Assembly (NCBI RefSeq): GCF_036894955.1
Contig: NZ_CP145905.1
Span: 4,048,501-4,112,500 of the forward strand
Direction: 5' to 3'
Source: Paenibacillus sp. KS-LC4
GTDB taxonomy: Bacteria > Bacillota > Bacilli > Paenibacillales > Paenibacillaceae
Length of the DNA: 64,000 bases
A model generated the notes under the pieces. It did no database searches, was not told where the DNA came from, and saw only the letters and a list, made by a program, of their open reading frames with translations. This document shows, piece after piece, positions 16,983-25,631 of the stretch; positions within the stretch are counted from its first letter, which is position 1; every line of letters starts with the position of its first letter. Made by a program: the position numbers and the translations under genes.

Positions 16983-17041
16983 CAAAAAAAGCACCGCTGT
17001 GCAGCAGCCTATAAAATCGGCGTTTGCAGCGGTGCTTTCTC
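16983..17041 (-). terminator. Intrinsic terminator after LysR gene
   Basis: On the minus strand AAAGCACCGCTG pairs with CAGCGGTGCTTT over a long loop, followed by seven T. Confidence 0.85.
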
Positions 17042-17050
17042 CTACTAGCT

Positions 17051-17977
17051 CTAACTGTTCTTACTATTCTTACTGTAATCCTCATGCTTCTTCTCATTGA
17101 AATAATGCAACAGAAAGCCATGGAACACCTTCGCAACGAGCGACAGCTTCTCATTAGAACGATGAATGATGCCGATATTGCGAGTCACATGAGGCTGATC
17201 CACGCGCACCTTCGCTGGCTGTAAAATGCCCGTATGATGAAGCGCCATTTCCGGAAGTAAGCTGACACCCATCCCAGCGGCGACCAACCCGCGGATCGTC
17301 TCCGTTTCCTCGCCCTCGAATCCGATTTTCGGCGTAAACCCTGCCTCCTGACACGCTTCCCATACGATAGGCCTTAACGAATAACCTTCGCTGAACAAAA
17401 CAAACGTCTCGTCCTTAAGCTGATTTAATTGAATCGAGCTTTCTCCAGCAAGTGGATGTGATGGCGGCAATATTGCATAAAGCTCCTCTGTGAGCAGCAC
17501 CTGCCCACATACATGCTCATGCTCATCCGGAAAAGGAGAAATGAAAGCCAGATCAATCTCACCCTTCACCATATCTCGTATAAGCGATGGATACATCCCC
17601 TGCCTAAAACGAAACTTCACATTTGGATGATGCTTGCGAAAAGCGGCCACAACCTGCGGGATTAAGGAGACGCCGAGACTATGCGGAAAGCCTAGCCGAA
17701 TTTCTCCTTTTTCCGGGTCAAGAAATTCATGTATTTCCACAACAGCCCGGTCCAGATCAGCCAATATGACCTCAGCCCGCTTCAAAAACAAATGACCTAC
17801 AGGCGTCAATTGCAGATTTCTGCCCTTTTGTAAAAAAAGCTTTACGCCAAGCTCTTCCTCCAATTGATGAATTTGACGGCTCACAGCTGACTGAGCAACA
17901 TGCAATTCTTCCGCCGCCTGTGTCACATGCTCTTTTCTCGCTACTTTGACGAAATAATAAAGCTGACGAAGTTCCAT
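17051..17977 (-). CDS. LysR-family regulator, GltC-like
   Basis: The 308-residue protein opens with a LysR helix-turn-helix (MELRQLYYFVKVA, AQSAVSRQIHQLEEELG, GRNLQLTP) and has a substrate-binding domain of normal length. Many segments follow B. subtilis GltC, the activator of glutamate synthase (EYLDP-like FLDPEKGE, VLFSEGY, AGMGVSLLPE). No gltAB lies beside it, so the target is uncertain and a paralogue is possible. Its terminator faces the YugP terminator. AAGGAGAG precedes the ATG. Confidence 0.88.
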   Translation of the reverse strand: MELRQLYYFVKVARKEHVTQAAEELHVAQSAVSRQIHQLEEELGVKLFLQKGRNLQLTPVGHLFLKRAEVILADLDRAVVEIHEFLDPEKGEIRLGFPHSLGVSLIPQVVAAFRKHHPNVKFRFRQGMYPSLIRDMVKGEIDLAFISPFPDEHEHVCGQVLLTEELYAILPPSHPLAGESSIQLNQLKDETFVLFSEGYSLRPIVWEACQEAGFTPKIGFEGEETETIRGLVAAGMGVSLLPEMALHHTGILQPAKVRVDQPHVTRNIGIIHRSNEKLSLVAKVFHGFLLHYFNEKKHEDYSKNSKNS

Positions 17978-18002
17978 GATCTCTCCTTATCTTATCCAAA
18001 CA

Positions 18003-18659
18003 TTATCTTCGGACGACCCGCTGCCTGCGTACCATTGCCCGATCGAATAACCCGTACATGAGGAAGCCGGCAAGGCCACCCCCTACATGCGCCCATAAAT
18101 CTATTGTCGGCAAAATTACGGAATAAATGATGCCCGCTCCCAAAATCATATATACGGTTTTGCGTGATCCATCATCCAGCCAAGCCTTGCGGAACAGCGA
18201 CAAATAAAGATACGCTCCGTAAATGCCATAAATCGCACCAGATGCTCCTACCGACAAATGGACAAATTCCCCATTGCCACCCTCTGTCATGACCTTAATA
18301 ACTGCACTGAACAAATTGCCGAGCAGCCCGCAAAGCAAATAAAAAACAGCATACTTCACAGGGCGCAGCAAACGCTCCAAGGGCGGTGCAAACACGAGCA
18401 GAGCAAACATATTAAAAAGCAAGTGCTGAAAGCCTCCATGCATAAAGATGGACGTTAAATAGCGCCATGGCTCTTCTAGTCCGTACGGATCTCCATGAAA
18501 CGTTAAAAAGGCACCCCAACGATATAAGTTTTCTCCGCTAGTCGTCCCACCATTTAAAGCAACAAATATAAAAAAGAGCATATTTAACGCGATTATCGCA
18601 GAAGTTATCGGATACGATCTTAAATAAACGCGAAAGCTTTCATATCTCAAAAAAATCAT
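18003..18659 (-). CDS. Rhomboid family intramembrane serine protease
   Basis: The 218-residue, six-helix membrane protein has the catalytic Ser140 in GASGAIYG and His191 in WAHVGGG. The HGGFQHLLFNM segment with the structural His/Asn is present. It cleaves transmembrane substrates; the target is unknown. It lies 25 bp from the LysR gene on the same strand and may be co-transcribed with it. Confidence 0.92.
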   Translation of the reverse strand: MIFLRYESFRVYLRSYPITSAIIALNMLFFIFVALNGGTTSGENLYRWGAFLTFHGDPYGLEEPWRYLTSIFMHGGFQHLLFNMFALLVFAPPLERLLRPVKYAVFYLLCGLLGNLFSAVIKVMTEGGNGEFVHLSVGASGAIYGIYGAYLYLSLFRKAWLDDGSRKTVYMILGAGIIYSVILPTIDLWAHVGGGLAGFLMYGLFDRAMVRRQRVVRR

Positions 18660-18681
18660 TAGTCATTCCCCCGCCCTAGAA

Positions 18682-18712
18682 TTGGACAATATTGCCGTGC
18701 TCCGATTATAAT
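18682..18712 (+). promoter_or_regulatory. Possible tpx promoter
   Basis: TATAAT at 18707-18712 is preceded by TTGGACA with 18-19 bases spacing. The -10 is perfect but the spacing is long. Confidence 0.5.
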
Positions 18713-18753
18713 TAATGGGTATTGACCATTTAACTTTGAGGAGGACGTTACAC

Positions 18754-19272
18754 ATGTCTCAAGAACGTGCTGGAGCTGCCGCATTTAAGGGCAATCCACT
18801 TACATTAATCGGCCCAGAATTGAAAGTCGGCGATAAAGCTCCTGATTTTCAAGTGAACAAAACACTCGTTGATAGCGTATCCTTGAAAGATTATGCTGGT
18901 AAAATCAAATTAATCAGCGTTGTTCCTTCTATTGATACAGGCGTATGTGACGCTCAAACTCGCCGTTTCAATGAAGCTGCCGCAACGCTTGGCGACAACG
19001 TCGCTGTACTTACAATCAGCGCAGATCTGCCCTTCGCTCAGGCTCGCTGGTGCGGTGCCGCAGGCATTGATAAGGTCGAGCTGCTGTCGGACTACAAACT
19101 GAAAAGCTTCGGTGAAGCGTATGGCGTTTACATTAAAGAATTTGGTCTGGATATGCGCTCGATCTTTATCATTGATGCCAATGATACCATTCAATATGTC
19201 GAGTATTTGGCTGAAATGACTGAGCACCCGAACTATGAAGCGGCGATTAACGCGACTAAAGCGCTCGTGTAA
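18754..19272 (+). CDS. tpx: Thiol peroxidase (atypical 2-Cys peroxiredoxin)
   Basis: The start is fixed by GAGGAGG at 18738-18744, nine bases before the ATG. The product is 172 residues, the usual length. The peroxidatic C65 lies in PSIDTGVCD and the resolving C100 in RWCGAAG. Tpx reduces lipid and hydrogen peroxides with thioredoxin. One-gene transcript: promoter-like element upstream, strong terminator downstream. Confidence 0.95.
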   Translation: MSQERAGAAAFKGNPLTLIGPELKVGDKAPDFQVNKTLVDSVSLKDYAGKIKLISVVPSIDTGVCDAQTRRFNEAAATLGDNVAVLTISADLPFAQARWCGAAGIDKVELLSDYKLKSFGEAYGVYIKEFGLDMRSIFIIDANDTIQYVEYLAEMTEHPNYEAAINATKALV

Positions 19273-19300
19273 TCCAGTATACAACCTTTTAAGTGCACAA

Positions 19301-19337
19301 ACAAAGCGAGTGAAGGGAAACCTTCCTCGCTTTTTGT
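19301..19337. terminator. Bidirectional terminator, tpx / DUF1499-like gene
   Basis: AAAGCGAGTGAAGG pairs with CCTTCCTCGCTTT around a GAAA loop. T-runs exist on both strands, serving the converging genes. Confidence 0.88.
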
Positions 19338-19342
19338 ACGTT

Positions 19343-19738
19343 TTATGAGTTTCCGGTCGTTTTATAAGCAGAGAGCTTCTTGTCCAGCGTTCGATAAAGC
19401 TCAAGAATAACCCGGTAGTTCGAACCAAGGTCGCCAAAAGAGCCTCTGGAAGCCGAATAAATATCAACGGCTGCATTTACTGGATTCACACTGATGACCG
19501 ACACGGTTATGTCCATCGTTCGGCCGAAAGCCGTGCGTTTCTCGAGCACAATCTCCCCAACCGATTGAACTTCATGCAGCACCTTGTAGCCCTGCATTTT
19601 CTTCAGCGTAGAAAGTACTTCTTCCCAAGCCTTTTCCTTGGACAACTTGTAAAAATGGGATTTGAGCATCGGGTCTTTGGCTTTATCGCCTGTTTGTTCA
19701 TGACTGCGCAGCAGCCCGATTACGGTCCGCTTCAACAA
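19343..19738 (-). CDS. DUF1499-like small soluble protein
   Basis: The 131-residue protein has no signal peptide or membrane helix. It carries an EIVLEKRTAFGRTMDITV core followed by VDIYSASR and LGSNYRVILELYRTLDKKL, which resembles Paenibacillus DUF1499-type proteins; this is from memory, without an alignment. Function unknown. The start is TTG with a GGGGGAG site. Confidence 0.65.
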   Translation of the reverse strand: MLKRTVIGLLRSHEQTGDKAKDPMLKSHFYKLSKEKAWEEVLSTLKKMQGYKVLHEVQSVGEIVLEKRTAFGRTMDITVSVISVNPVNAAVDIYSASRGSFGDLGSNYRVILELYRTLDKKLSAYKTTGNS

Positions 19739-19850
19739 AAACGATCTCCCCCTCCAGTATCTTTGTATGTAATATCTATATTAACATGTTTTGTTACACA
19801 AAAAAAGAACCCTGAGCGTGTTAGCGCAGCAGAGTCTCTTGAGTGTAGAT

Positions 19851-20033
19851 AAAAACCCGCCTATGCCGTCCGACTTACATGTTTCTGAACCTCGCTTTCG
19901 CAAGGTGGGTGTCCGCAGAAACGAATTTGAGGTCCCCTTTAGAGGGCATGTCAGCAACGTAACAATTTAGGTCTCCCGAGAAACAGCCATTGGTTCAAAA
20001 CAACGTAAAGCCGAAACGAACATCGCAGGATGT
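19851..20033 (-). ncRNA. ssrS: 6S RNA
   Basis: On the minus strand an RNA of about 180 nt starts near 20033 and ends in GGCGGG plus a T-run at 19855-19851. The 5' CCTGC-ATG and 3' CAT-GCGGG form a closing stem. CCTGCGATGTTCG near the 5' end and GACACCCACCTTG...AGGTTCA near the 3' end match the conserved parts of E. coli 6S RNA (GAGATGTTCG, ACACATTCACCTTG). 6S RNA mimics an open promoter and sequesters the housekeeping RNA polymerase in stationary phase. No reading frame explains this 341-bp gap. Confidence 0.85.
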
Positions 20034-20039
20034 ATTGCT

Positions 20040-20068
20040 ATTATAAACGTTACCTTTACAATTGTAAA
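20040..20068 (-). promoter_or_regulatory. Sigma-A promoter of 6S RNA
   Basis: Minus strand: TTTACA (20063-20068), 17 bases, then TATAAT (20040-20045). The start seven bases on matches the predicted RNA end. Confidence 0.8.
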
Positions 20069-20079
20069 TGTCTAAACGT

Positions 20080-20868
20080 TTATTTATTAGACGAGCTCGA
20101 ATCGCCATCCGTAAGCTCTGAAAATTCGACCTCTTCTGCCTCCTGGGCAAGCCTTGCTTTCTCCGCTTGCTCCTGTAGCTTCTGGTAAATCATATAGAAA
20201 TTCCAGAACGACAAATAAGCAATAATACTGCCCATAAAAAACGGAATCAAAAAGGTGAAGCGCGTACTGATATAAATGACCGCGCCACTCATCACCGCAG
20301 AAGAAAATGAACGAATTGGACGCCCAATCGTAATCAGAATGGCATTTTTCAACAATTGAAACGTTTTCATGTGATAATGGACAAGCATTGAGAAAAAGTT
20401 GAACAAGGAAATGACCAGCAAAAGCAACAGCGCAATAAAGATATAGGAAATCAGGCTGTACTGATCGCGATACACAATAAAATCGACAATCATTATGGCA
20501 AACAAAATAGCGTAGAAAAACCCGCCAATCATACTTTGAAGATAATTTTCCTTATATCCTCTAATGTAAGTTTTGAATAGCGGGACATCCGTTTCACCCA
20601 TCACCCATTTGCGGGCTACCGCAAACATCGCAGCTGTAGCTGGAAATAAAGTGAACGGAGCAACAATCGCCATGAAAATCAATGTTGATTTAAGATGGTC
20701 AAGATAAGCCGCCTCATCTAATGCTGAAGCATTTCCTGGAAATACGCCAATAAACGCCAAAAATACAAAAGGAATTGAACATATTAGCCATAATACATTG
20801 ATCACCGATAAACGCATAATCCATTCGGAGATGCGGTAAAAACCTCCCATTAGACCCCTTGGCTCCAT
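20080..20868 (-). CDS. YesL family membrane protein (DUF624)
   Basis: The protein has about 262 residues and five to six membrane helices. The pattern is of DUF624/YesL proteins, found near carbohydrate-uptake genes: GGFYRISEWIMRLSVINVLWLICSIPF at the start, then a long helix-rich body. The ATG at 20868 is chosen; an ATG at 20850 has a nearer AAGGGG and is the alternative, while the longer frame would begin at TTG. The tail is acidic and Ser-rich. Function unknown; no sugar genes are adjacent. Confidence 0.8.
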   Translation of the reverse strand: MEPRGLMGGFYRISEWIMRLSVINVLWLICSIPFVFLAFIGVFPGNASALDEAAYLDHLKSTLIFMAIVAPFTLFPATAAMFAVARKWVMGETDVPLFKTYIRGYKENYLQSMIGGFFYAILFAIMIVDFIVYRDQYSLISYIFIALLLLLVISLFNFFSMLVHYHMKTFQLLKNAILITIGRPIRSFSSAVMSGAVIYISTRFTFLIPFFMGSIIAYLSFWNFYMIYQKLQEQAEKARLAQEAEEVEFSELTDGDSSSSNK

Positions 20869-20973
20869 GTGATCTGCCCCCACTATTCCGTCTTGTTCCT
20901 TACTATTTTGGTTGTGACATGCACCCAAGCATATTATTCAATCAAGCAGGCTGGCTTAATCAAATGAACAATA

Positions 20974-21024
20974 AAACCGGGGAAGTCGGGACGCCCGTAA
21001 GGCATCACGGACTTCCCCGGTTTC
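20974..21024 (-). terminator. Intrinsic terminator after cshA
   Basis: AAACCGGGGAAGTC at 20974-20987 pairs with GACTTCCCCGGTTT at 21009-21022. On the minus strand TTTTATT follows. Confidence 0.85.
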
Positions 21025-21064
21025 TTAAGCTTTGTTATACAGGCTTTATCTAGATGATATGGCC

Positions 21065-22642
21065 CTAGTTGTTGTTATTGTTGAAGCTTTCGGACGATGG
21101 CTTTGGACGGCGGTTCTCGCTAGTGCGAGGTCTGCTGCTGCCACCATCACGGTTACGGTCGTAGCTGCCGCGCGAGCTGGAGCTCGAACTGCTGCCGCCA
21201 CGTCTGTCATCACGACCACGATAGCCGCCGCCACTGGAGCCACGGCTGCTGCCGCCGCTAAAGGACGAGGAACCAGAGTAACGACGGCCATTCGAACGAA
21301 TGTCCGGCTTGCGTTTTTTCGCGCGAAGCGGCTCTTCCGGTGTCAATTCAATGTTGACTTCCTTCTTCTCGCCTGTCAGCAATTTAACGGCTGCCGCAAG
21401 CAAGTGAACGGAATCATATTGCTCAAGCAATTGAATCGCAATGGCTTTGTATTCCGTAAAGGCTTCTTCCTGAACAACTTCGAGCAAACGCTCAGCTGTC
21501 AGGCGCTGTTTGCCCTCAATCGCTTCCGCGATGCTTGGCAAAGGTTTTTTGTTGATTTTCTGGCGTGTAACCTTCTCAATGAAATGCAGGTGATCCACTT
21601 CACGAGGCGTTACGAACGACCATGCTGTACCTTCTTTTCCTGCGCGACCTGTACGGCCAATACGGTGAACATAGCTCTCCGGATCTTGCGGAAGGTCAAA
21701 GTTGATAACATGCGTTACGCCCGATACATCAAGACCGCGAGCAGCTACATCTGTTGCTACCAGCACATCAATGCTGCCATCGCGGAATTTGCGCATTACG
21801 CTATCGCGTTGGTTTTGGGACAAGTCGCCGTGGAGGCCGTCTGCCGTATAACCACGTTTTTGCAAAGCTTCGCTCAGCTCATCAACACGGCGCTTCGTGC
21901 GGCCGAAGATGATAGCAAGCTCTGGGGATTCCATATCAAGCAAGCGGCTCAGCGCTTCAAACTTCTGACGCTCATGGACCTCAATGTAAGCTTGATCGAT
22001 AAGCGGTGCCGTTACTTGCTTAGGAATAACCGACACATGCTCTGGATTTTTCAGAAATTGATGAGCAAGCTTCTGGATGTTCGGTGGCATAGTAGCTGAG
22101 AACAGCATCGTATGACGCTCTTCTGGCACTTGCTTCAGAATCGACTGAATGTCGTCCATGAAGCCCATGTCCAGCATTTCATCCGCTTCATCAAGAATGA
22201 CCGTTTGTACATCTTCAAGACGAATCGTCTTACGGTTGATGTGGTCAAGCAAACGTCCTGGTGTACCGATAATAATTTGCGGCTTCTTCTTCAGAGCGCG
22301 AATTTGACGTCCAATTTCTTGTCCGCCGTAAATTGGCAATGAGCGTAAACCTTTGTATCGAGTCAACTTCCCGATTTCATCAGCTACCTGAATAGCGAGT
22401 TCACGGGTAGGCGTCATAATTAAGGCGACAATGCGCTCCTCGCTTGTCGGAATTTTATTAATGAGCGGAATTCCGAATGCCGCTGTTTTTCCTGTTCCTG
22501 TTTGTGCCTGACCAATTAAATCATGACCAGCCATTGCAATTGGAATAGCTTTGGACTGGATCGGAGTTGACTCCTCAAATCCCAGCTCCGTGATTGCTTG
22601 CAACACTTTAGGTTCCAAGCCAAATTCAGCAAATGTTTTCAA
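21065..22642 (-). CDS. cshA: DEAD-box RNA helicase CshA
   Basis: The 525-residue protein contains the full motif set: Q motif (FEESTPIQ), [26 protein letters not shown] (LDEADEMLD), SAT, then the helicase C domain with [20 protein letters not shown] and [11 protein letters not shown] CshA-type dimerisation region follows (about residues 365-440). The last 90 residues are an RG/S-rich tail ending in Asn repeats. It remodels RNA in ribosome assembly and the RNA degradosome, often cold-related. Its promoter is an extended -10 element. Confidence 0.93.
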   Translation of the reverse strand: MKTFAEFGLEPKVLQAITELGFEESTPIQSKAIPIAMAGHDLIGQAQTGTGKTAAFGIPLINKIPTSEERIVALIMTPTRELAIQVADEIGKLTRYKGLRSLPIYGGQEIGRQIRALKKKPQIIIGTPGRLLDHINRKTIRLEDVQTVILDEADEMLDMGFMDDIQSILKQVPEERHTMLFSATMPPNIQKLAHQFLKNPEHVSVIPKQVTAPLIDQAYIEVHERQKFEALSRLLDMESPELAIIFGRTKRRVDELSEALQKRGYTADGLHGDLSQNQRDSVMRKFRDGSIDVLVATDVAARGLDVSGVTHVINFDLPQDPESYVHRIGRTGRAGKEGTAWSFVTPREVDHLHFIEKVTRQKINKKPLPSIAEAIEGKQRLTAERLLEVVQEEAFTEYKAIAIQLLEQYDSVHLLAAAVKLLTGEKKEVNIELTPEEPLRAKKRKPDIRSNGRRYSGSSSFSGGSSRGSSGGGYRGRDDRRGGSSSSSSSRGSYDRNRDGGSSRPRTSENRRPKPSSESFNNNNN

Positions 22643-22692
22643 ACTTTCTCATACTCCTTTTATCTGCAGCCTACTTGAAAAATATCCAAGCT

Positions 22693-22701
22693 ATTATAGC
22701 A
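22693..22701 (-). promoter_or_regulatory. Extended -10 promoter of cshA
   Basis: The minus strand has TGCTATAAT about 45 bases upstream of the start codon. No good -35 is seen, as is common with TGN-extended elements. Confidence 0.6.
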
Positions 22702-22831
22702 TACAATCGTACATGTTTACCAGCGAAGCTTAAAAACAAATCAAAAGGCGAACGAGAAAGCGTTTGCTTTATTATTTACCTCCTGCCAGCAGCGCACATG
22801 GCAGCTAACCCTGTTTTTTTAAAGTTGATCC

Positions 22832-22840
22832 TGCTATAAT
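22832..22840 (+). promoter_or_regulatory. Extended -10 promoter of small gene
   Basis: TGCTATAAT on the plus strand, about 75 bases before the GTG start at 22915. Confidence 0.6.
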
Positions 22841-22914
22841 GTGGTTATCCCGCTGTTTTAACGTTTTCATGCCATATGTTTTGCCCTGAACCTATGATGA
22901 AAGGGTGATGCCAG

Positions 22915-23109
22915 GTGGATATCGAAACCGTAACACTGTCACAAATTGTAGAGAAGCTAGCACCCGAGCTAAGTCCTTTTCTTACGGATCGGGAACTCTC
23001 GATCAATATCGTATTGAGGGATGGACTGGCTGTACTCGAACCGGCGGATGCAATGGAGATTGTTCAGCACAGCATTTGCGAGCACCAAAGAGAAGCCTTA
23101 CTGCAATGA
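22915..23109 (+). CDS. Small acidic hypothetical protein (64 aa)
   Basis: The frame starts at GTG with AAGGGTGAT at 22901-22909. The product is soluble, acidic and leucine-rich (SQIVEKLAPELSPFL, then IVLRDGLAVLEP) without a recognised motif. A TGN-extended promoter in front and a strong terminator 26 bases behind make a genuine one-gene unit likely. Confidence 0.65.
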   Translation: MDIETVTLSQIVEKLAPELSPFLTDRELSINIVLRDGLAVLEPADAMEIVQHSICEHQREALLQ

Positions 23110-23134
23110 CAAGGGGATATACCGTTTGATAGTG

Positions 23135-23167
23135 AACCTGCTGACGCATGTGTCAGCAGGTTTTTTT
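23135..23167 (+). terminator. Intrinsic terminator
   Basis: AACCTGCTGAC pairs perfectly with GTCAGCAGGTT around GCATGT, followed by seven T. Confidence 0.92.
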
Positions 23168-23317
23168 GCGTGCTTTTTGTCCGGAAGCCTCCGCCCAAAA
23201 ATGGTGCATTAAGCAACATTTCTCTGTGTAAAATTGCGCTATTTGAAAAAAATAAGTGTCACGCAGCCTAATTCTGCTTTATAATTTGGAAAGAAGAGCT
23301 AGCGGGGAGAGAAGGAA

Positions 23318-24505
23318 ATGGACATCATCTTTTCAACTGTCATGCTGTTATACAGCTTGTTGACGGGAAGCGGAGAGGATCATGCAGCCGCCCGGGAGCT
23401 CGCGGCCTCGGTACTAAACGCTTCATTAGGAACGAATATCGTGCAGGCAAGCCCATCAGGTGGAGAAGGTTCGGGGACGTCTGAGACGGGCGCTAAGCGC
23501 GATCCGCAGAAGGATGCTCCTATTGTGAAGGGCATCTACGTAACAGCTCACAGCGCAGGTGGAGCGCGTATGGATAGCTTGCTTAAGCTAGTCGATGATA
23601 CGAAGCTTAACAGCATGGTCATTGATGTCAAGGACGACAATGGCTATATTACTTATCCGACAGAGACGCCTGAGTTACTCGAACTGGGAACTACCCAGAA
23701 GTACATTCGCGACATTGGCGATTTGATGAAGAAATTAAAGCAGCATGAGGTTTATCCGATTGCTCGAATTGTCGTCTTTAAGGACACTGTTCTGGCACGC
23801 CAGCATCCGGAGCTCTCTTTCCTCCATTCCGACGGAACGATTTGGAAAAATGGCCGCGGTGAAAGCTTTGTTAATCCTTATATGAAAGAAGTTTGGAACT
23901 ACAATGTAGCCGTTGCCAAGGAAGCAGCTAAGCTGGGGTTTAAAGAAATTCAGTTTGATTATGTTCGGTTTCCCGAAGGCTTCGATAAGAAAGCCGATTC
24001 GCTAAAGTATGAGAAAACCGAGCTGAGCCGAGTCGATGCCGTGGCGGGATTCGTAAAATATGCCCGTGAGCAGCTTGAGCCGCTTGGGGTGCGTGTATCG
24101 GTCGATATTTTCGGTTATGCCGCATCGGTGCCTGCCGCTGAAGGCATTGGCCAGGACTTTGTGAAAATTTCCAACGATGTGCACGTCATATCTCCCATGG
24201 TTTATCCAAGCCATTACAGCACTGGGTGGTTTAAGCAGAAGGTGCCGGACAAAAGTCCCTATGAAACCATCGTAGGCGCTATGGAGGATACACATGCCAA
24301 GCTGGAACCGATTGGTGCTGCTAAGCCAATTATACGCCCTTGGATACAGGATTTCACAGCCAGCTGGCTTGGACAGGGCAATTATATGAAATATGGCAAG
24401 AAAGAAGTCGAGGCCCAAATTAAGGCACTCTCCGACACCAACATTCATGAATTTCTCTTATGGAATGCAGGCAATAAATATTCAGAAGGCGTTAATTACG
24501 AATAA
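23318..24505 (+). CDS. Putative glycoside hydrolase, DUF4015 type
   Basis: The 395-residue protein has a short hydrophobic N-terminus (signal-like), a Ser/Gly-rich linker to about residue 60, then a TIM-barrel-like domain: VKGIYVTAHSAGG, NSMVIDVKDDNGYITYP, IARIVVFKD, GFKEIQFDYVRFPEG and PMVYPSHY. The FDYVRFP motif is the hallmark of this putative glycoside-hydrolase family. Substrate unknown; action outside the membrane is inferred from the N-terminus. GGGGAGAG precedes the ATG. Confidence 0.85.
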   Translation: MDIIFSTVMLLYSLLTGSGEDHAAARELAASVLNASLGTNIVQASPSGGEGSGTSETGAKRDPQKDAPIVKGIYVTAHSAGGARMDSLLKLVDDTKLNSMVIDVKDDNGYITYPTETPELLELGTTQKYIRDIGDLMKKLKQHEVYPIARIVVFKDTVLARQHPELSFLHSDGTIWKNGRGESFVNPYMKEVWNYNVAVAKEAAKLGFKEIQFDYVRFPEGFDKKADSLKYEKTELSRVDAVAGFVKYAREQLEPLGVRVSVDIFGYAASVPAAEGIGQDFVKISNDVHVISPMVYPSHYSTGWFKQKVPDKSPYETIVGAMEDTHAKLEPIGAAKPIIRPWIQDFTASWLGQGNYMKYGKKEVEAQIKALSDTNIHEFLLWNAGNKYSEGVNYE

Positions 24506-24534
24506 CGTTCGGCTATCTTTTTCTATATTGCAAC

Positions 24535-24585
24535 AAATAACCTCCGGCACGCTGCATTTAAGCGTTGCCGGAGGTTATTTGTTTG
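24535..24585. terminator. Terminator between DUF4015 gene and pfkA
   Basis: AAATAACCTCCGGCA-CGCT pairs with AGCG-TTGCCGGAGGTTATTT. It lies between converging genes; T-richness is modest on both sides. Confidence 0.8.
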
Positions 24586-24631
24586 CTCTTTCATACGAGC
24601 CCTTGTTATTGCCCAGACGAGCCTGTAAGCA

Positions 24632-25600
24632 TTATTGCGAAAGACGCAGCGCAAGCTCATACAAATCCAGGTTGAATGGCTTCTTCGTATTGACAACCGT
24701 GTCGATATCTGTGGAAAGAAACTCCCCGCGCACGATACCGCAAGCTTTGCCCGAATCGCCCGCCATCAGCTGATGCACAGCGTAATCGCCCAGACGGCTT
24801 GCAAGAATACGGTCAACAGCTGTTGGTGTTCCGCCGCGTTGAATATGTCCAAGAACGGTTACTCGCGGCTCAAGTCCACAGCCACGCGTAATTTCATTCG
24901 ACACGTCATGCCCGCTGCCTGCTCCTTCTGCAACGACAACGATACTGTGACGTTTGCCTTTGGCAAAGTTCGCTTCCATCCGCTGTGAAACCTCCGTTAA
25001 ATTGAACGGAACTTCCGGTACGAGAATCGTCTCAGCGCCGCTTGCAAGTCCAGCATAAAGTGCAATATCTCCACAATGACGACCCATTACCTCAACGACG
25101 GACGAGCGCTCATGGGAAGACATCGTGTCGCGGATTTTATTGATCGCATCGACAACGATGCCAACAGCTGTATCGAAGCCGATTGTGTAATCTGTGAAAG
25201 GAATATCGTTATCTATCGTTCCTGGCAGCGCCATCGTCTTGATACCAAGCTTGCTCAGCTTGTTAGCCCCTTGATAGGAGCCGTCGCCACCGATAACGAC
25301 CAAGCCGTCGATGCCGCGTTGACGCAAAATTTCCGCACCTTTCTCTTGGCCTTCAGCTGTCATAAACTCCTTGCAGCGTGCTGTCTGCAAAATGGTACCC
25401 CCGCGCTGAATAATATCGCCTACGCTGCGAAGATCCATTTGACGCAAATCGTCATTCAGAAGACCCTGATAACCGCGTTGTACACCGTATACTTCCAGCC
25501 CATTGTACAAAGCGCTCCGTACGACAGCTCGAACGGCTGCGTTCATCCCCTGGGAGTCACCGCCACTGGTTAATACTGCGATTGATTTTACTGAAGACAT
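24632..25600 (-). CDS. pfkA: ATP-dependent 6-phosphofructokinase
   Basis: The 322-residue protein is a bacterial group A PFK. Motifs: LTSGGDSQGMNAA at the start, GGDGSYQGA (ATP/Mg), the catalytic PGTIDND, EVMGRHCGDIA and GHIQRGGTP. It phosphorylates fructose-6-phosphate in glycolysis. The second ATG (25600) has GGAGG at seven bases and is preferred over the ATG at 25606. pyk and accAD, often adjacent in Bacillales, are absent here. Confidence 0.95.
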   Translation of the reverse strand: MSSVKSIAVLTSGGDSQGMNAAVRAVVRSALYNGLEVYGVQRGYQGLLNDDLRQMDLRSVGDIIQRGGTILQTARCKEFMTAEGQEKGAEILRQRGIDGLVVIGGDGSYQGANKLSKLGIKTMALPGTIDNDIPFTDYTIGFDTAVGIVVDAINKIRDTMSSHERSSVVEVMGRHCGDIALYAGLASGAETILVPEVPFNLTEVSQRMEANFAKGKRHSIVVVAEGAGSGHDVSNEITRGCGLEPRVTVLGHIQRGGTPTAVDRILASRLGDYAVHQLMAGDSGKACGIVRGEFLSTDIDTVVNTKKPFNLDLYELALRLSQ

Positions 25601-25631
25601 AGTCATTCCTCCAAAATGATGTAATATATTG

